Under the pieces are notes generated by a model. It saw nothing but the letters and a program-made list of their open reading frames with translations, was not told where the DNA came from and made no database searches. A stretch of 41,514 nucleotides of DNA from Oscillospiraceae bacterium (lineage in GTDB: Bacteria; Bacillota; Clostridia; Oscillospirales; Oscillospiraceae): assembly GCA_017436785.1 (NCBI GenBank), contig JAFSCK010000055.1:1-41514 (forward strand), read 5' to 3'. Positions 40,967 to 41,514 of this stretch are shown in pieces (within the stretch, counting starts at the first letter, position 1; the number at the start of each line of letters is the position of its first letter). The position numbers and the translations under genes were made by a program.

Positions 40967-41514
40967 TTATCTCTGGATACGGCCGGAGCCGTCGCCGCCT
41001 GCCAGCTTCTCGACTTCGGGAACAGTGACCATGTTGTAGTCGCCGCCGATGGAGTGCTTCAGAGCGGAAGCTGCAACTGCGAACTCAACAGCTGCCTGAG
41101 TGTCCTTGCCGGACAGCAGAGCATAGATCAGGCCGCCGCCGAAGGAGTCGCCGCCGCCGACGCGGTCGATGATGTGCAGGTTGTACTTCTTGGAGAAGCA
41201 GTAGTTCTCGCCGTCGTACAGCATTGCGGACCAGCCGTTGTCGAATGCGGAGTGGCTTTCACGCAGGGTGATAGCGACCTTCTCGAAGCCGAACTTGTCA
41301 GCCAGCTGCTTAGCAACAGACTTGTAGCCCTCGTGGTTGATGGTGCCGCCGTAGATATCGGTAGCCTCAGCCTCGATGCCGAACACGTCCTTGGCATCCT
41401 CTTCGTTGGAGATGCAGACGTCGATGTACTTAGCCAGCTCGGTCATAGCCTCGTTGGCCTGAGCGCGGGTCCACAGCTTGCCGCGGTAGTTCAGGTCGCA
41501 GGAGATCTTGATGC
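40967..41514 (-). CDS. PfkB-family sugar kinase (KDG kinase-like), 3' part
   Basis: The frame is open to the right edge of the window, so the 5' part is missing. The 181 visible residues are the C-terminal half of a ribokinase-fold (PfkB) kinase: SCDLNYRGKLW, YIDVCISNEEDA, FGFEKVAITLRE, and the anion hole with catalytic Asp in DRVGGGDSFGGG (canonically DTxGAGDxF), then AASALKHS. The DLNYRxKLW segment and the GDYNMVT tail fit 2-keto-3-deoxygluconate kinases, which phosphorylate KDG in uronate breakdown. Codon use is very GC-biased and regular, as in highly expressed genes. Confidence 0.85.
   Translation of the reverse strand, partial: IKISCDLNYRGKLWTRAQANEAMTELAKYIDVCISNEEDAKDVFGIEAEATDIYGGTINHEGYKSVAKQLADKFGFEKVAITLRESHSAFDNGWSAMLYDGENYCFSKKYNLHIIDRVGGGDSFGGGLIYALLSGKDTQAAVEFAVAASALKHSIGGDYNMVTVPEVEKLAGGDGSGRIQR

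Noticed and set aside
1-41514. CRISPR array, prophage, IS element or biosynthetic cluster
   Set aside because: No regularly spaced repeats, cas genes, phage structural genes, intact transposase or synthase genes were seen; the only mobile-like items are two short palindromic repeats and one HTH remnant.

Overview
The window reads as a chromosomal segment of an anaerobic gut-type Firmicute of class Clostridia, most likely Oscillospiraceae/Ruminococcaceae. The grounds are the gene families (DUF1292 protein, ECF vitamin transport module, PHP phosphatase, YugP-type zinc peptidase, class III ribonucleotide reductase activase, FeoA with a FeoB-associated Cys-rich peptide, a Spo0A-type DNA-binding domain), moderate GC, strong GGAGG ribosome binding sites, and sigma-A promoters that often carry an extended -10 (TGnTATACT). 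The species is an inference; no rRNA is present.

Layout. 0-7.5 kb: the end of a GNAT gene, tRNA-Arg(CCT), prfB, secG, a PHP phosphatase and pepD on +; then on - a membrane-anchored parvulin foldase, a candidate 6S-like RNA with its own promoter and terminator, a palindromic repeat, a DUF1292 gene and a small exported protein. 7.6-17.3 kb: an operon-like + run of class A PBP, rRNA-type methyltransferase, ecfA1-ecfA2-ecfT and truA, a second palindromic repeat, then a ClpE-like unfoldase. 17.3-18.6 kb: an AT-rich patch with a HAD phosphatase and a broken HTH gene, probably acquired. 18.6-24.3 kb: udp; a divergent pair of an XRE regulator and a stand-alone Spo0A C-terminal-domain protein; a thioesterase operon divergent from pncB/putative S component/GIY-YIG; and a small iron locus with feoA and a FeoB-associated peptide but no feoB. 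24.3-28.9 kb (all -): TIGR04255, YugP and a small alarmone-hydrolase-like HD protein, then an AbrB, methionine gamma-lyase-family and EamA operon. 29-35 kb (+): AI-2E-family permease, GNAT, PAP2/nrdG/dut, and a Na/Pi cotransporter. 35-41.5 kb: an HD protein, a BlaI/M56 sensor pair whose sensor has a very large duplicated ectodomain, a DUF2974 lipase-like protein and the 3' part of a KDG-kinase-like gene.

How the parts fit. Most genes are housekeeping: translation termination, secretion and folding, cell-wall synthesis, tRNA modification, nucleotide salvage and sanitation, phosphate, iron and vitamin uptake. The EcfA1/A2/T module needs separate S components, and one candidate is translationally coupled to pncB about 9 kb away, which suggests niacin uptake.

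The most unusual items are the M56 sensor whose ectodomain carries a repeated B-A module pair behind a twin-dyad BlaI promoter, the receiver-less Spo0A-like regulator, a Cys4 zinc-ribbon-like insertion in the PBP, and DtxR-like dyads in front of the feoB-less iron genes. I found no CRISPR array, prophage or intact insertion sequence.
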